A stretch of DNA of 64,000 nucleotides. Origin: Saprospiraceae bacterium. GTDB taxonomy: Bacteria; Bacteroidota; Bacteroidia; Chitinophagales; Saprospiraceae. Both the position numbers and the translations under genes were made by a program. Numbering within the stretch: position 1 is the first letter of the stretch; each line of letters opens with the position of its first letter. Shown in pieces: positions 27,121 to 36,159 of the stretch. The stretch spans positions 1 through 64,000 of the forward strand of contig JALHLK010000024.1 in assembly GCA_022844565.1 (NCBI GenBank), given 5' to 3'. Under the pieces are notes generated by a model. The model saw only the letters and a program-made list of their open reading frames with translations, was not told the DNA's origin and did not search any database.

Positions 27121-27183
27121 GGTTAGTATATGAAGCGTAGCGACCGAATGGGAGCTATGATTTCATATACATTGTTGTATGCA
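27121..27183. repeat. attC-like hairpin 5 with 12-base terminal arm
   Basis: GTATATGAA (27126-27134) pairs exactly with TTCATATAC (27162-27170). Next to it, TTGTTGTATGCA (27172-27183) is the exact complement of TGCATACAACAA at 28532-28543, on the other side of the minus-strand gene. In the gene's orientation the right edge reads CTAACCGATATACG. Confidence 0.5.
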
Positions 27184-27195
27184 GTTTTCATTATC

Positions 27196-28500
27196 TTAAT
27201 TCCAAAAATTATATAATCCCCAATATCCAAATCCCAAAACTAGAATGAAGTACACCATATTATTTAATACTAACGTTGATTTAATCCAGAACTTCGCTTT
27301 ATCTGACTTCAGTCTGTTTACTGTATAGACTAAAATAGGTAAGAATGATAGCAAAAGTAAAAATGGCGTATAAGAGGAAGTACTTATTAAGCTTGAACTG
27401 TGATGTTTATACGGAACATCAAAATAGAAAATACTCTGATTTGTAATTAACACGTATATATAAGCAATAAGAACCAAGTTTAAAAATGAAATTACTACAA
27501 CTGATTTTGGTGAAACAAAAGTGGATTTATTCTTCCATAATAGTGAAATAATCAAAGCAAATGAAAATACAGCTAATAACCCTGCAAGTATTACAAGAAA
27601 GATTCTTAATTCGACAGTATTTGACGGAGTTTTGAAGCTGACAAGTCTTTCAAATTCAGAATTCTTCGGAAATATTTCAGTAAAATTTAGAATATGGTCT
27701 CCCTTTGATAGCTCATCTGTTAAGCTATACTGCACTAAGGTATCAAAGTTGTGGTAAAAGTAGAGGCTTACTATTTTTTCTTTGGTGTCAAAAATAGAAG
27801 TAATTAATGTACCATCTCCATTTCTGGTTCTACAAACTGACATTGTATCTGAGAGCGTAGTACAAAAGTCGAGCGTAGCAATTGCTTTATTGGTTCTTAA
27901 AAAATCCTCTCCATTCCGGTATCTTTCAAGTTTTCTAGCTTGTTTGTTATCTGTTATTGAAGGACAAAAATTAGCCAAAACATAATTAGGGTTATTACCT
28001 TCTATAAGCTTGTAAGGCTCTACAATTAAATAATCCCCGAAACTGTCAATATATATAAATACATCATTCAAAAAGAAGCTATGGTCATATTGTTCAATGT
28101 GTTTTTTCACCTCTTTTATAGTTGCACATTTATGAAGTATCTCTGATAAGTAGTCAGCTTCACTTGTTATTTTTAGTCTGTTTGAAAATGGATTGTTTTG
28201 AACTGGGTAATATGAAGTCAAACGTGAAAATGAAAGACCCTCGGTGTTCATACCTGATTGTGGAGCTGTTCTGGTTGGAGAAACTTCTCTTGACCCTGTA
28301 AAAACAGTTCCATACTCATTTTTATGTTTGGCAGTCTCAAACCATATTTTGGGTGTAGTCAACCAAGCATCGTGATTACAACCCACCATTGTATTTCCAT
28401 CAACGGTTATTTTGTAAATACTGCAAGCTATTATCTTGTTTTGAAATATTGTCAAAGCAAGAGTCACAAGTAGAATTAAATGGGATTTTTTAATTATCAT
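27196..28500 (-). CDS. Ntn-hydrolase (linear amide hydrolase-like) domain fused to a membrane domain
   Basis: 434 residues. Signal peptide to about residue 25, with Cys26 directly after it: Cys-S-I-Y at the mature N terminus fits the nucleophile of the choloylglycine hydrolase/C45 penicillin acylase-like Ntn family. Further family features are GCNHDAW and the PQSGMNTEGLSFSR loop. Residues 305-434 contain about four membrane segments, an unusual extension. It is probably an inner-membrane amidase facing the periplasm; the substrate is unknown. Flanked by a 12-base inverted repeat, alone in its orientation between his and MBL genes. Confidence 0.65.
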   Translation of the reverse strand: MIIKKSHLILLVTLALTIFQNKIIACSIYKITVDGNTMVGCNHDAWLTTPKIWFETAKHKNEYGTVFTGSREVSPTRTAPQSGMNTEGLSFSRLTSYYPVQNNPFSNRLKITSEADYLSEILHKCATIKEVKKHIEQYDHSFFLNDVFIYIDSFGDYLIVEPYKLIEGNNPNYVLANFCPSITDNKQARKLERYRNGEDFLRTNKAIATLDFCTTLSDTMSVCRTRNGDGTLITSIFDTKEKIVSLYFYHNFDTLVQYSLTDELSKGDHILNFTEIFPKNSEFERLVSFKTPSNTVELRIFLVILAGLLAVFSFALIISLLWKNKSTFVSPKSVVVISFLNLVLIAYIYVLITNQSIFYFDVPYKHHSSSLISTSSYTPFLLLLSFLPILVYTVNRLKSDKAKFWIKSTLVLNNMVYFILVLGFGYWGLYNFWN

Positions 28501-28531
28501 TTTTTGTAAACGGCATTACGGTTGTTTTAAT

Positions 28532-28543
28532 TGCATACAACAA
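28532..28543. repeat. 12-base arm matching 27172-27183 in inverted orientation
   Basis: TGCATACAACAA, 32 bases upstream of the Ntn-hydrolase start, is the exact reverse complement of the arm at 27172-27183. Together they bracket the single gene. Confidence 0.7.
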
Positions 28544-28681
28544 TTTTTTACGCTGCTCATGTACATCACAACTTTTTTGTCATATTTCTTCTCGCAACAA
28601 AGTCTAATGCCTAATTCGGGTTAAATTTTGGGTAACTTCAAATTTTCCCCTCAATATGCATGATATAAAAATATTTTCACT

Positions 28682-28689
28682 TAGCTTTG
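28682..28689 (+). promoter_or_regulatory. -7 promoter element of the his operon
   Basis: TAGCTTTG matches the Bacteroidota -7 consensus TAnnTTTG exactly and lies 18 bases before the leader peptide start. No clear TTTG is found about 20 bases upstream, so the -33 element is weak. Confidence 0.5.
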
Positions 28690-28707
28690 CCCTTAATATT
28701 TAAAAGT

Positions 28708-28764
28708 ATGAATTTTACATTCCATCATCACACACATCATCATCACTTGCATAAAGTGGGGTAG
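28708..28764 (+). CDS. hisL: Histidine operon leader peptide
   Basis: An 18-residue open frame, MNFTFHHHTHHHHLHKVG, with eight His codons; seven of the eight codons from 6 to 13 encode His. It starts 18 bases after a -7 element and ends 50 bases before an intrinsic terminator that precedes hisG. Low charged His-tRNA would stall the ribosome within codons 6-13; otherwise it reads to the stop at 28762. The stop codon lies next to AAAGTGGG (28753-28760), which can pair with the 5' arm of the terminator. This is the classical logic of hisL attenuation, seen directly in sequence. Confidence 0.88.
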   Translation: MNFTFHHHTHHHHLHKVG

Positions 28765-28840
28765 ATTTGTATTGGATGGATTTTAAATATTAAAGTAAAA
28801 TCAAAACAAAACGGCCCGCTTTTAGTGGGCTTTTTTGTTT
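28753..28840 (+). terminator. his attenuator: intrinsic terminator with competing antiterminator
   Basis: Terminator: GCCCGC (28814-28819) pairs with GTGGGC (28825-28830) around TTTTA, followed by TTTTTTGTTTTT. Antiterminator: AAAGTGGG (28753-28760) can pair with CCCGCTTT (28815-28822), eight pairs with one G-U, which would destroy the terminator stem. A ribosome that reaches the leader stop covers 28753-28760 and leaves the terminator free to form; a ribosome stalled on upstream His codons leaves the antiterminator free. Confidence 0.85.
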
Positions 28841-28906
28841 TTAGTGATTAAGATAAAAAAAGTTAGCACAAAGCCAGCGGATAAAAATTTAAAAACTTAG
28901 GAAAAA

Positions 28907-29758
28907 ATGATAAAAATAGCAATTCAAAAATCAGGTAGATTATACGAAGACAGTCTTCGCTTATTGAAGGATTGTGGACTTTCTATTGAAGATGGTCTAG
29001 ACACTTTAAAGGCAGAAGTTCGCAATTTTAATGCGGAGATATTGTTTCTCCGCAATTCTGATATCCCTCAGTATTTAGAAGATGGCGTAGCAGATGTGGC
29101 CATCTTGGGTGAAAATGTTTTGATAGAAAAAGGAGTAAATATTGAGATTGTAGAGCGCCTCGGTTTTTCTAAATGTCGCCTATCAGTAGCCATGCCTAAG
29201 GGTAATGAATATGATGGTCCTCAATCTTTAGAAGGATTAAAAATAGCTACTTCTTATCCAAAAACGTTGCAAGGATTTCTCGATGAAAATGGGGTAACAG
29301 CTAGCATACATCTCATCAGTGGGTCAGTAGAAATCGCACCAAATATTGGTTTAGCACATGCTATCTGTGATTTGGTAAGTAGCGGGAGCACTCTTTTCAA
29401 AAATGGACTTGAGGAAAAACAAATTATTTTAAAATCTGAAGCAGTATTAGCCGTAAATAAAAAATCATTGGTGCAATTTGGTGACATCATCAACGAATTA
29501 TCCTTTAGAATCAATGCAGTACTTAAGGCAAGGAAAAACAAATATATCTTATTTAATGTTCCTAACGAAAAGATAGCGGAAGCCAGTAAAATTCTTCCAG
29601 TACTCAAAAGCCCTACCGTTCTTCCTTTGATAGAAGAAGGCTGGAGCAGCATGCATTCTGTAATCTCGGATGATGATTTTTGGGATGTGATCGCTAGATT
29701 AAAGGCTATTGGGGCTGAGGGTATATTGGTAGTCCCTATAGAAAAAATGGTAGTTTAA
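28907..29758 (+). CDS. hisG: ATP phosphoribosyltransferase (long form)
   Basis: 283 residues, the long HisG with a C-terminal ACT-like regulatory domain, which binds histidine for feedback inhibition. Catalyses the first step, ATP plus PRPP to phosphoribosyl-ATP. Visible: IAIQKSGRLYEDS at the N terminus, the LISGSVEIAPNIGLAHAICDLVSSGSTL PRPP loop, and the regulatory strand PTVLPLIEEGWSSMHSVISDDDFWDVI. First structural gene after the attenuator; 1 base from hisD. Confidence 0.97.
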   Translation: MIKIAIQKSGRLYEDSLRLLKDCGLSIEDGLDTLKAEVRNFNAEILFLRNSDIPQYLEDGVADVAILGENVLIEKGVNIEIVERLGFSKCRLSVAMPKGNEYDGPQSLEGLKIATSYPKTLQGFLDENGVTASIHLISGSVEIAPNIGLAHAICDLVSSGSTLFKNGLEEKQIILKSEAVLAVNKKSLVQFGDIINELSFRINAVLKARKNKYILFNVPNEKIAEASKILPVLKSPTVLPLIEEGWSSMHSVISDDDFWDVIARLKAIGAEGILVVPIEKMVV

Positions 29759-29759
29759 C

Positions 29760-31043
29760 ATGATAAGAATACACAAAGATTGCTCATTTGACGATTTGAT
29801 TAATATTACTCATCGGCCTATGATTGATGCTGCTGATCTTCAGAAAGTGATCGCTGATATTTACCAAGGTATTATTACTTCAGGAGATGCACATCTCATA
29901 GATTTGACTAAAAAATTTGATAAAACAGATATTTTATCCGTAAAAGTTGATGAAACGTCTATCGATCAAGCGTATGAAACCTTAGACAGTGAATTGAAAG
30001 TTGCAATAATTAAGGCACAACAAAATATTATAAAATTTCATACTGCTCAATTACCAAATGTGGTGAAGGTAGAGACCATGTCGGGTGTGTACTGTTATCA
30101 AAAAGCCAAAGCCATTGAGCGTATAGGTATTTACATACCCGGAGGTACTGCTCCCTTATTTTCTACCATATTGATGCTTGCGATCCCAGCAAAAATAGCT
30201 GGAGTAAAAGAAATTGTTTTGTGTAGCCCTCCAACGTTTAAGGGTGGCATTCATCCTACTATTCTAGCAACTGCTAAGATTTGTGGCATTGATCAAGTCT
30301 TTCAAGTAGGTGGTGCACAAGCGATAGCAGCCATGGCTGTCGGTACAGATGCTATCCCGAAAGTTAGTAAGATTTTTGGTCCGGGCAACCAATACGTCAC
30401 TGCTGCCAAAGAAAATGCACAGAAATATGGAGTAGCTATAGATATGCCTGCAGGCCCATCAGAAGTATTGGTTTATGCTGACGACACGTGTGTACCTGCA
30501 TATGTAGCTGCTGATTTACTTTCTCAAGCGGAGCACGGTATCGATAGCCAAGTAGTAGCAGTGGTGACAAATCAGGTCATTGCTGATGCAATAAATGAGG
30601 CCGTAATTGACCAATTAGAAGTACTCCCACGTAAAGATATTGCTATCAAAGCACTCCAAAATAGCCATATCATCATCGAACCCGACCGCTCAAAAGCATT
30701 TAAATACATCAATGCGTATGGTCCCGAACATTTTATCATTGCCTCAGATCATGCAGAAGATTTATCAGAACTTACCATCAACGCTGGTTCAGTTTTTCTG
30801 GGTAACCTATGTCCTGAAGCAGTTGGCGATTATGCATCAGGTACCAATCATACCTTGCCGACGTATGGATGGGCTAAGTCCTACAGTGGTGTGAATATCG
30901 ATACCTTCATGAGAAAAATAACCTTTCAAAAACTTACAAAAGAAGGTATGAGTAATTTGGGACCAATCGTTGTGAAAATGGCAGAAGCAGAGCAATTGCA
31001 AGGTCATGCCAATGCCGTAAAAATTAGATTAAAAGACTTGTAA
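29760..31043 (+). CDS. hisD: Histidinol dehydrogenase
   Basis: 427 residues, full length. Oxidises L-histidinol to L-histidine in two NAD-dependent steps, zinc enzyme. Motifs: [68 protein letters not shown] and YGPEHF. Follows hisG by 1 base and precedes hisC by 1 base. Confidence 0.98.
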   Translation: MIRIHKDCSFDDLINITHRPMIDAADLQKVIADIYQGIITSGDAHLIDLTKKFDKTDILSVKVDETSIDQAYETLDSELKVAIIKAQQNIIKFHTAQLPNVVKVETMSGVYCYQKAKAIERIGIYIPGGTAPLFSTILMLAIPAKIAGVKEIVLCSPPTFKGGIHPTILATAKICGIDQVFQVGGAQAIAAMAVGTDAIPKVSKIFGPGNQYVTAAKENAQKYGVAIDMPAGPSEVLVYADDTCVPAYVAADLLSQAEHGIDSQVVAVVTNQVIADAINEAVIDQLEVLPRKDIAIKALQNSHIIIEPDRSKAFKYINAYGPEHFIIASDHAEDLSELTINAGSVFLGNLCPEAVGDYASGTNHTLPTYGWAKSYSGVNIDTFMRKITFQKLTKEGMSNLGPIVVKMAEAEQLQGHANAVKIRLKDL

Positions 31044-31044
31044 T

Positions 31045-32109
31045 ATGAACCAAATCGATATACAAAATCTAGTAAGACAAAATGTAAAGAAACTGAAGCC
31101 GTACAGCTCTGCACGTGATGAATTCAAAGGCTCAGCGGATGTTTTTATAGATGCCAATGAGAATCCCTACGACAATGGTTACAATAGATATCCTGACCCA
31201 AGGCAGATAAAATTAAAGGAAAAAATCAGTCACTGGAGAAATGTACCATTAGAAAATATCTTTGTGGGTAATGGTTCGGATGAGGTGATTGACTTAGTGA
31301 TTAGAGCATTTTGCATCCCAGGGGTAGATAATGTTGTTGGTTTTAATCCCAGTTATGGTATGTATGATGTATCTGCTGGCATAAACGATGTAGAACTCAT
31401 AAAAGTAGACTTAAAACCTGATTTTACACTTGATTTTGAAGCTTTGAAAAGGGCCATTACTTCTCATACCAAAGTTGTTTTCTTATGTAGTCCAAATAAC
31501 CCATCTGGAAATGAGCTGCCGTACTCGGAAGTCATTAATTTTATAGAAGGAGTGAATGCTATTGTTGTTATCGACGAAGCCTATATAGATTTTGCAGACC
31601 AAAAGTCAATGATCACAAAGATTAATGACCATCCAAATTTGATTGTTATGCAGACCTTATCCAAGGCAATGGGCTCTGCTGCACTGCGCATAGGTATGGG
31701 ATTTGCACAGCAACCACTCATTAATATTTTGAATAAAATCAAACCACCGTACAACATTAGCTCAGCTGCCCAAGCTGAAGCTATAAAAATATTTGAAAAC
31801 ATCGATCAATTAACAACTCAAACCCAAAAGATCAAATCCGAAAGAGAAAGATTGAAAATGGAATTGACTCGATACAAACAAGTATCTGAAATTTTTCCCT
31901 CTGCAGCCAACTTTATATTGATACGAGTAGACGATGCAAATAAATTATACAATTTTCTCACATCCGAAGGTATCATCGTGCGCAATCGTCATGGTCAAAA
32001 GCATTGTGACAATTGTCTTCGCATCACTGTAGGCACTCCCGATGAAAACGATTTATTAATTTACAAATTAGATGAGTATTACTATGCAGAAAATATTGTT
32101 TCTCGATAG
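31045..32109 (+). CDS. hisC: Histidinol-phosphate aminotransferase
   Basis: 354 residues, class II-type fold I aminotransferase. Converts imidazole-acetol phosphate to histidinol phosphate. PLP site: TLSKAMGSAALRIGM with the Schiff-base lysine; NPSYGMYD, CSPNNPSGN and IDEAYIDF are also present. Its 3' end overlaps the start of hisB. Confidence 0.97.
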   Translation: MNQIDIQNLVRQNVKKLKPYSSARDEFKGSADVFIDANENPYDNGYNRYPDPRQIKLKEKISHWRNVPLENIFVGNGSDEVIDLVIRAFCIPGVDNVVGFNPSYGMYDVSAGINDVELIKVDLKPDFTLDFEALKRAITSHTKVVFLCSPNNPSGNELPYSEVINFIEGVNAIVVIDEAYIDFADQKSMITKINDHPNLIVMQTLSKAMGSAALRIGMGFAQQPLINILNKIKPPYNISSAAQAEAIKIFENIDQLTTQTQKIKSERERLKMELTRYKQVSEIFPSAANFILIRVDDANKLYNFLTSEGIIVRNRHGQKHCDNCLRITVGTPDENDLLIYKLDEYYYAENIVSR

Positions 32110-33193
32110 AGATGGTGTGATGGTTTATGAACCTGAAGACCAACAAGTAGATTCATTAGCTAAGGTTAAGTTTGTTAAAGGTCTTTTCACTAATCTAGGT
32201 GAAATTGCTTCCAAATTAGATTATATCCTTGTAATGGTGACCAATCAAGATGGCTTGGGTTCGGACATTTTTCCAGAGAGCACGTTTTGGCCTGTTCAAA
32301 ATTTGATTGTTGATACCCTTGCGGGTGAAGGAATAAAGTTTGAAGAGATCTGTATCGATAGGCATTTCGAAAAAGACAATTCACCCAACAGAAAGCCGGG
32401 CACGGGTATGCTTACTAAATATTTTGACAAGTCTAGGTACGACTTAACCAATTCTATCGTGATTGGAGATAGAGTGTCTGATATGGTCTTGGCCAAAAAC
32501 CTGGGTTGTAAGGGTATAAGAATAAACGGATGGCAAGATATGCCAGAAGAACTTAAAGAACACATCATACTTGATACCAATAATTGGTCAGATATCAAGA
32601 CGCATTTATTCAAAATGGATCGTAAAGCCAATGCGATCAGAAATACAAGCGAAACTAAAATTTCAGGTGCCATTAATTTAGATGGTAGTGGCATAGCAGA
32701 AATCAAAACTGGACTTGGTTTTTTTGACCACATGCTCGATCAGATAGCAAGACATGCATCAATAGATTTATTCATCGAGACCAAAGGTGATCTACACATT
32801 GACGAACATCATACGGTAGAAGATACTGCTATACTTTTAGGTACATTATTTCACCAAGCGCTAGGCAAAAAGGCGGGAATAAAACGATATGGATTTTCGC
32901 TACCAATGGATGAGGCTGAAGCCCAGGTTTTATTAGATTTTGGAGGAAGACCTTGGTTGGTGTGGGACGTACCTTTCACACGTGAGTATGTGGGCGATGT
33001 CCCGACGGAGATGTTTCACCACTTCTTCAAAAGCTGGAGTGATGCTGCAAAAGCCAATATCAACATCAAGGCAAGAGCAAGCAATGACCATCATTTGATC
33101 GAGTCTGTATTCAAAGCATTTGCCAAAGCAATTAAGATGGCTAAGACGAATGAAGGGCACAATGATATTCCGAGTACAAAAGGAACTTTATAA
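32084..33193 (+). CDS. hisB: Bifunctional histidinol-phosphatase / imidazoleglycerol-phosphate dehydratase
   Basis: 369 residues from the ATG at 32084; an ATG four codons earlier is also in frame but FLDRDG starts closer to the second. N-terminal HAD phosphatase (FLDRDG, VTNQDG, NRKPGTGML, GDRVSDM). C-terminal IGP dehydratase from about residue 185, with the DHMLDQIARHASIDL and HHTVEDTAILLG metal motifs. Overlaps hisC by 26 bases, or 38 with the earlier start. Confidence 0.95.
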   Translation: MQKILFLDRDGVMVYEPEDQQVDSLAKVKFVKGLFTNLGEIASKLDYILVMVTNQDGLGSDIFPESTFWPVQNLIVDTLAGEGIKFEEICIDRHFEKDNSPNRKPGTGMLTKYFDKSRYDLTNSIVIGDRVSDMVLAKNLGCKGIRINGWQDMPEELKEHIILDTNNWSDIKTHLFKMDRKANAIRNTSETKISGAINLDGSGIAEIKTGLGFFDHMLDQIARHASIDLFIETKGDLHIDEHHTVEDTAILLGTLFHQALGKKAGIKRYGFSLPMDEAEAQVLLDFGGRPWLVWDVPFTREYVGDVPTEMFHHFFKSWSDAAKANINIKARASNDHHLIESVFKAFAKAIKMAKTNEGHNDIPSTKGTL

Positions 33194-33210
33194 TCTACAT
33201 TTTTGTTTAG

Positions 33211-33228
33211 CTAAGTAAACTAAGTAAG
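33211..33228 (+). promoter_or_regulatory. 9-base direct repeat before the phd-like antitoxin
   Basis: CTAAGTAAA CTAAGTAAG abuts the antitoxin ATG. GTTTA/TAAAC symmetry overlaps it at 33205-33220. It may be the operator for Phd-type autorepression or just the initiation region. Confidence 0.35.
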
Positions 33229-33489
33229 ATGGAAATAGTAAATATGCACGAGGCAAAGACCAACCTTTCTAAATTAGCACAAAAAGTGATCAAAGGTGAA
33301 AGGGTAATTATTAGCAAAAATAATGAACCGATTATGGAATTAGTGCCATATACAAAAGAACCTAAGAAACGAGGGTTCGGGACATTGAAAGGACAGATTT
33401 CTTTTACTGATGATTTCTGGGAAGCTGATGAAGAAATTATTAAACTATTCGAAAATAGTAAATTATTTCCAAATGAGGATAATAGTTGA
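33229..33489 (+). CDS. Phd/YefM-family antitoxin
   Basis: 86 residues. N-terminal Phd/YefM fold MEIVNMHEAKTNLSKLAQKVIKGERVIISKNNEPIMELVPY (key motif AKTNLSKL, then ERVIISKNN), followed by an acidic toxin-binding tail (TDDFWEADEEIIKLFENS). Binds operator DNA and the toxin. It starts 35 bases after hisB and overlaps the toxin gene by 17 bases. Its location inside the his operon is discussed under findings. Confidence 0.88.
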   Translation: MEIVNMHEAKTNLSKLAQKVIKGERVIISKNNEPIMELVPYTKEPKKRGFGTLKGQISFTDDFWEADEEIIKLFENSKLFPNEDNS

Positions 33490-33847
33490 TACACATATCT
33501 TAATTTGGTTTACCGATGATAATCCTAGATTAAAAAGCAAACATAGAGATTTAATTATCAATGGTGAAAATGTGATTTTTTATAGTTCAATTTCATTAGT
33601 TGAGTTAAGCATAAAGATACAAAAACAGAAGTTAATTATGGGTGATAAATATATTGAAGAATTTGATAATCTTCTTTTTACTTGTTTACCATTTAATAAA
33701 AATCATGCCAAGGAATTTTCTAACCTTCCTGATTATCATTCTGATCCTTTTGATAAAATGATAATCTCTCAAGCAATAAGTGAGAAAATCCCTATAATAT
33801 CATATAACAGTAATTTTAAACATTACAAAAACCTAACATTACTATGA
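33473..33847 (+). CDS. VapC-like PIN-domain toxin
   Basis: 124 residues from the ATG at 33473; the longer frame back to 33410 reads across the antitoxin. PIN-domain signature: MRIIVDTHILIWF with Asp6, an SLVELSIK glutamate, and YHSDPFDKMIISQAI with the acidic pair, completed by the conserved IPIISYN strand. PIN toxins are magnesium-dependent ribonucleases, often acting on tRNA or rRNA. The stop codon TGA overlaps the ATG of hisH (ATGA). Confidence 0.88.
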   Translation: MRIIVDTHILIWFTDDNPRLKSKHRDLIINGENVIFYSSISLVELSIKIQKQKLIMGDKYIEEFDNLLFTCLPFNKNHAKEFSNLPDYHSDPFDKMIISQAISEKIPIISYNSNFKHYKNLTLL

Positions 33848-34428
33848 ATCTGGCCATAATAGACTACAATGCCGGCAATACCAAATCTGTCATCAACGCG
33901 CTTCGCAGATTAGGAATAGAGCCTGTCCTTACCGCTGATGCTGACTTAATTTTAAAAGCAGATAAAGTTATTTTACCAGGGGTAGGGCATGCTGGTAGTG
34001 CTATGGCGGAGTTGCATAAGCGAAATTTAGTAGACATATGCAAAGCCGTCACAGTGCCTTTTTTAGGCGTATGTGTAGGTATGCAATTGATGATGGATTG
34101 GTCAGAAGAAGGGGATACACAATGTCTAGGTTTAGCAGAAGGTGATATCATCAGATTTCAAAGTAATGAATACAAAATCCCACAAATAGGTTGGAATACG
34201 GTCAAGCATAATGACTCCCCACTTTTCAAAGATATACCTCAAAATAGTTACTTTTATTTTGTGCATAGTTACTATTTAGCATTGAATAAAAATGGCATTG
34301 CTACCACCAATTATATACAACCCTTCCATGTCGCCATAGCAAAAGACAATCTTTTTGGGGTACAGTTTCACCCAGAAAAAAGTGCACAATGGGGCGAAAA
34401 ATTGTTAGAAAACTTTTTAAATATCTAA
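33844..34428 (+). CDS. hisH: Imidazole glycerol phosphate synthase, glutaminase subunit
   Basis: 194 residues, class I glutamine amidotransferase. Supplies ammonia to HisF. Nucleophile Cys77 (GVCVGMQLM), catalytic His/Glu in QFHPEKS near the end. Starts within the toxin stop (ATGA), so translation may be coupled to VapC. Confidence 0.97.
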   Translation: MNLAIIDYNAGNTKSVINALRRLGIEPVLTADADLILKADKVILPGVGHAGSAMAELHKRNLVDICKAVTVPFLGVCVGMQLMMDWSEEGDTQCLGLAEGDIIRFQSNEYKIPQIGWNTVKHNDSPLFKDIPQNSYFYFVHSYYLALNKNGIATTNYIQPFHVAIAKDNLFGVQFHPEKSAQWGEKLLENFLNI

Positions 34429-34440
34429 AATAATTTAAGA

Positions 34441-34505
34441 TGCATTTTTATACTTTCCTTCATTCACGCATTCTCCCATTCCCGCATTCATGCATTCAAG
34501 AATTA
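34441..34505 (+). repeat. CATTC-type short repeats between hisH and hisA
   Basis: Several overlapping units of CATTC and CGCATTC (TTCATTCACGCATTCTC then CCCGCATTCATGCATTC) fill the 83-base gap. The reverse complement GAATGC units recur in the array at 38.9-39.7 kb. Confidence 0.6.
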
Positions 34506-34511
34506 TAAAAT

Positions 34512-35222
34512 ATGATACAAATCCTACCTGCAATAGATATGATCAATGGTCGATGTGTACGCCTGACCAAAGGAGATTATAGCACTGAAAAAGTATACCA
34601 CGAAGATCCGGTCGAGATGGCTCAATCTTTTGAAAGAGCTGGTGCAAAATTCATTCATCTTGTAGATCTTGATGCCGCAAAAAAGCAAGGAAACAATTAT
34701 GATGTTATCTCAAAAATTGCATCGTCTACCAATCTAACAGTACAGATGGGCGGAGGTATCAGAGATACGGACACCCTAAAGCAAGTGCTCGATTTTGGGG
34801 TGAGTAGGGCCATCATTGGCAGTTTAGCTGTAAAGGACCCTCAATTGGTTTTTGACTGGATAAAAGAATTTGGCCCAGAAAAAATAGTAATAGGCACCGA
34901 CGTCATGAATGGTTACATAGCCACAGATGGCTGGCATGTCACATCTGACAAAGATATCAATAGTTTTGTGTCTACTTACATGAAAAATGGTGCCACTACC
35001 TTCTTATGTACCGATATCAGCCGCGATGGGATGTTGCAAGGCATAGCTGGAGACTTGTATCAAGATCTACAGAATACACATAAAGGAATACAATTAATCG
35101 CCTCAGGTGGTGTAAAAGACATGACAGATGTGGTCAAAGCAAAAGACCTTGACATGTTTGGCATCGTCATAGGAAAAGCCATTTATGAAGGCAATATCTC
35201 ATTAGAACAACTTTTCAATTAA
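34512..35222 (+). CDS. hisA: Phosphoribosylformimino-5-aminoimidazole carboxamide ribotide isomerase
   Basis: 236 residues, TIM barrel. Isomerises ProFAR to PRFAR. Catalytic Asp9 (PAIDMI) and the second Asp in GTDVMNG are present, with phosphate-binding loops MGGGIR and ASGGV. Paralogous to the next gene, hisF. Confidence 0.97.
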   Translation: MIQILPAIDMINGRCVRLTKGDYSTEKVYHEDPVEMAQSFERAGAKFIHLVDLDAAKKQGNNYDVISKIASSTNLTVQMGGGIRDTDTLKQVLDFGVSRAIIGSLAVKDPQLVFDWIKEFGPEKIVIGTDVMNGYIATDGWHVTSDKDINSFVSTYMKNGATTFLCTDISRDGMLQGIAGDLYQDLQNTHKGIQLIASGGVKDMTDVVKAKDLDMFGIVIGKAIYEGNISLEQLFN

Positions 35223-35227
35223 GAATC

Positions 35228-35983
35228 ATGCTTACAAAACGAATCATACCTTGCCTCGATATAAAAGATGGCCGTACGGTCAAAGGCACCAACTTTGTCA
35301 ATTTACGCGATGCTGGTGACCCTGTAGAACTCGCCAAAGTCTATGCCAAGGAAGGTGCTGATGAGTTGGTTTTTCTCGATATCAGCGCTACGAATGAAGG
35401 TCGCACAACTTTGTTAGACTTAGTGAAGCGGGTAGGTGAAGCGATTAATATTCCATTTTCAGTAGGCGGTGGGATCAATAGCCTAGAAGTAGCATACAAT
35501 ATTCTTCAAAATGGTGCAGACAAAATCTCTGTAAATTCTTCGGCCATTGCCCGACCCGAACTTATTAGCGAATTGTCAGAAGCATTTGGTGCGCAATGTG
35601 TCATCGTAGCCATTGATGCCAAAAAAGAAGAAGGAATGTGGTATGTACACACGCATGGAGGACGTCGCAATACAGGTATAGACCTCTTTGAGTGGGCCAA
35701 AAAAGCACAAGATCTGGGGGCTGGAGAAATCCTCTTTACCTCCATGGACCATGATGGCACCAAAGATGGTTACGCCCTTGAAGCCTTAAGTCATATGAAT
35801 AGTCTGCTTTCTATACCCATCATAGCTTCAGGTGGTGCTGGCAAAATGGAGCATTTTGCAGAAGCTTTACGTGATGGAGTAGCTGAAGCAGCGCTAGCAG
35901 CGAGTGTTTTTCATTTTCAAGAGATGACAATACCAGGGTTGAAAGAGTATTTGAAGGGAGAGGGGATTGAGGTTAGGATTTAA
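35228..35983 (+). CDS. hisF: Imidazole glycerol phosphate synthase, cyclase subunit
   Basis: 251 residues, TIM barrel. Cyclises PRFAR with ammonia to IGP and AICAR. Catalytic Asp11 ([12 protein letters not shown]) and Asp in VAIDAKK, phosphate loops VGGGI and ASGGAG. Last his gene in the window: no hisI/hisIE follows within the 176 bases before glgA. Confidence 0.97.
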   Translation: MLTKRIIPCLDIKDGRTVKGTNFVNLRDAGDPVELAKVYAKEGADELVFLDISATNEGRTTLLDLVKRVGEAINIPFSVGGGINSLEVAYNILQNGADKISVNSSAIARPELISELSEAFGAQCVIVAIDAKKEEGMWYVHTHGGRRNTGIDLFEWAKKAQDLGAGEILFTSMDHDGTKDGYALEALSHMNSLLSIPIIASGGAGKMEHFAEALRDGVAEAALAASVFHFQEMTIPGLKEYLKGEGIEVRI

Positions 35984-36159
35984 AATAATTAACATTAGAT
36001 TTTAGATAATCCATCTAAAAAAACATCCGTACATAACTTTTAAAATCTACTTCACTTAATCTGTTAACTTCTTTTTTTAAAAAAAAACCTCATAACAGTT
36101 GGGCAATATCAAATAATGGCATATTTTGGCTGTATATTTTTTAAAGCCCGATTTCAATA

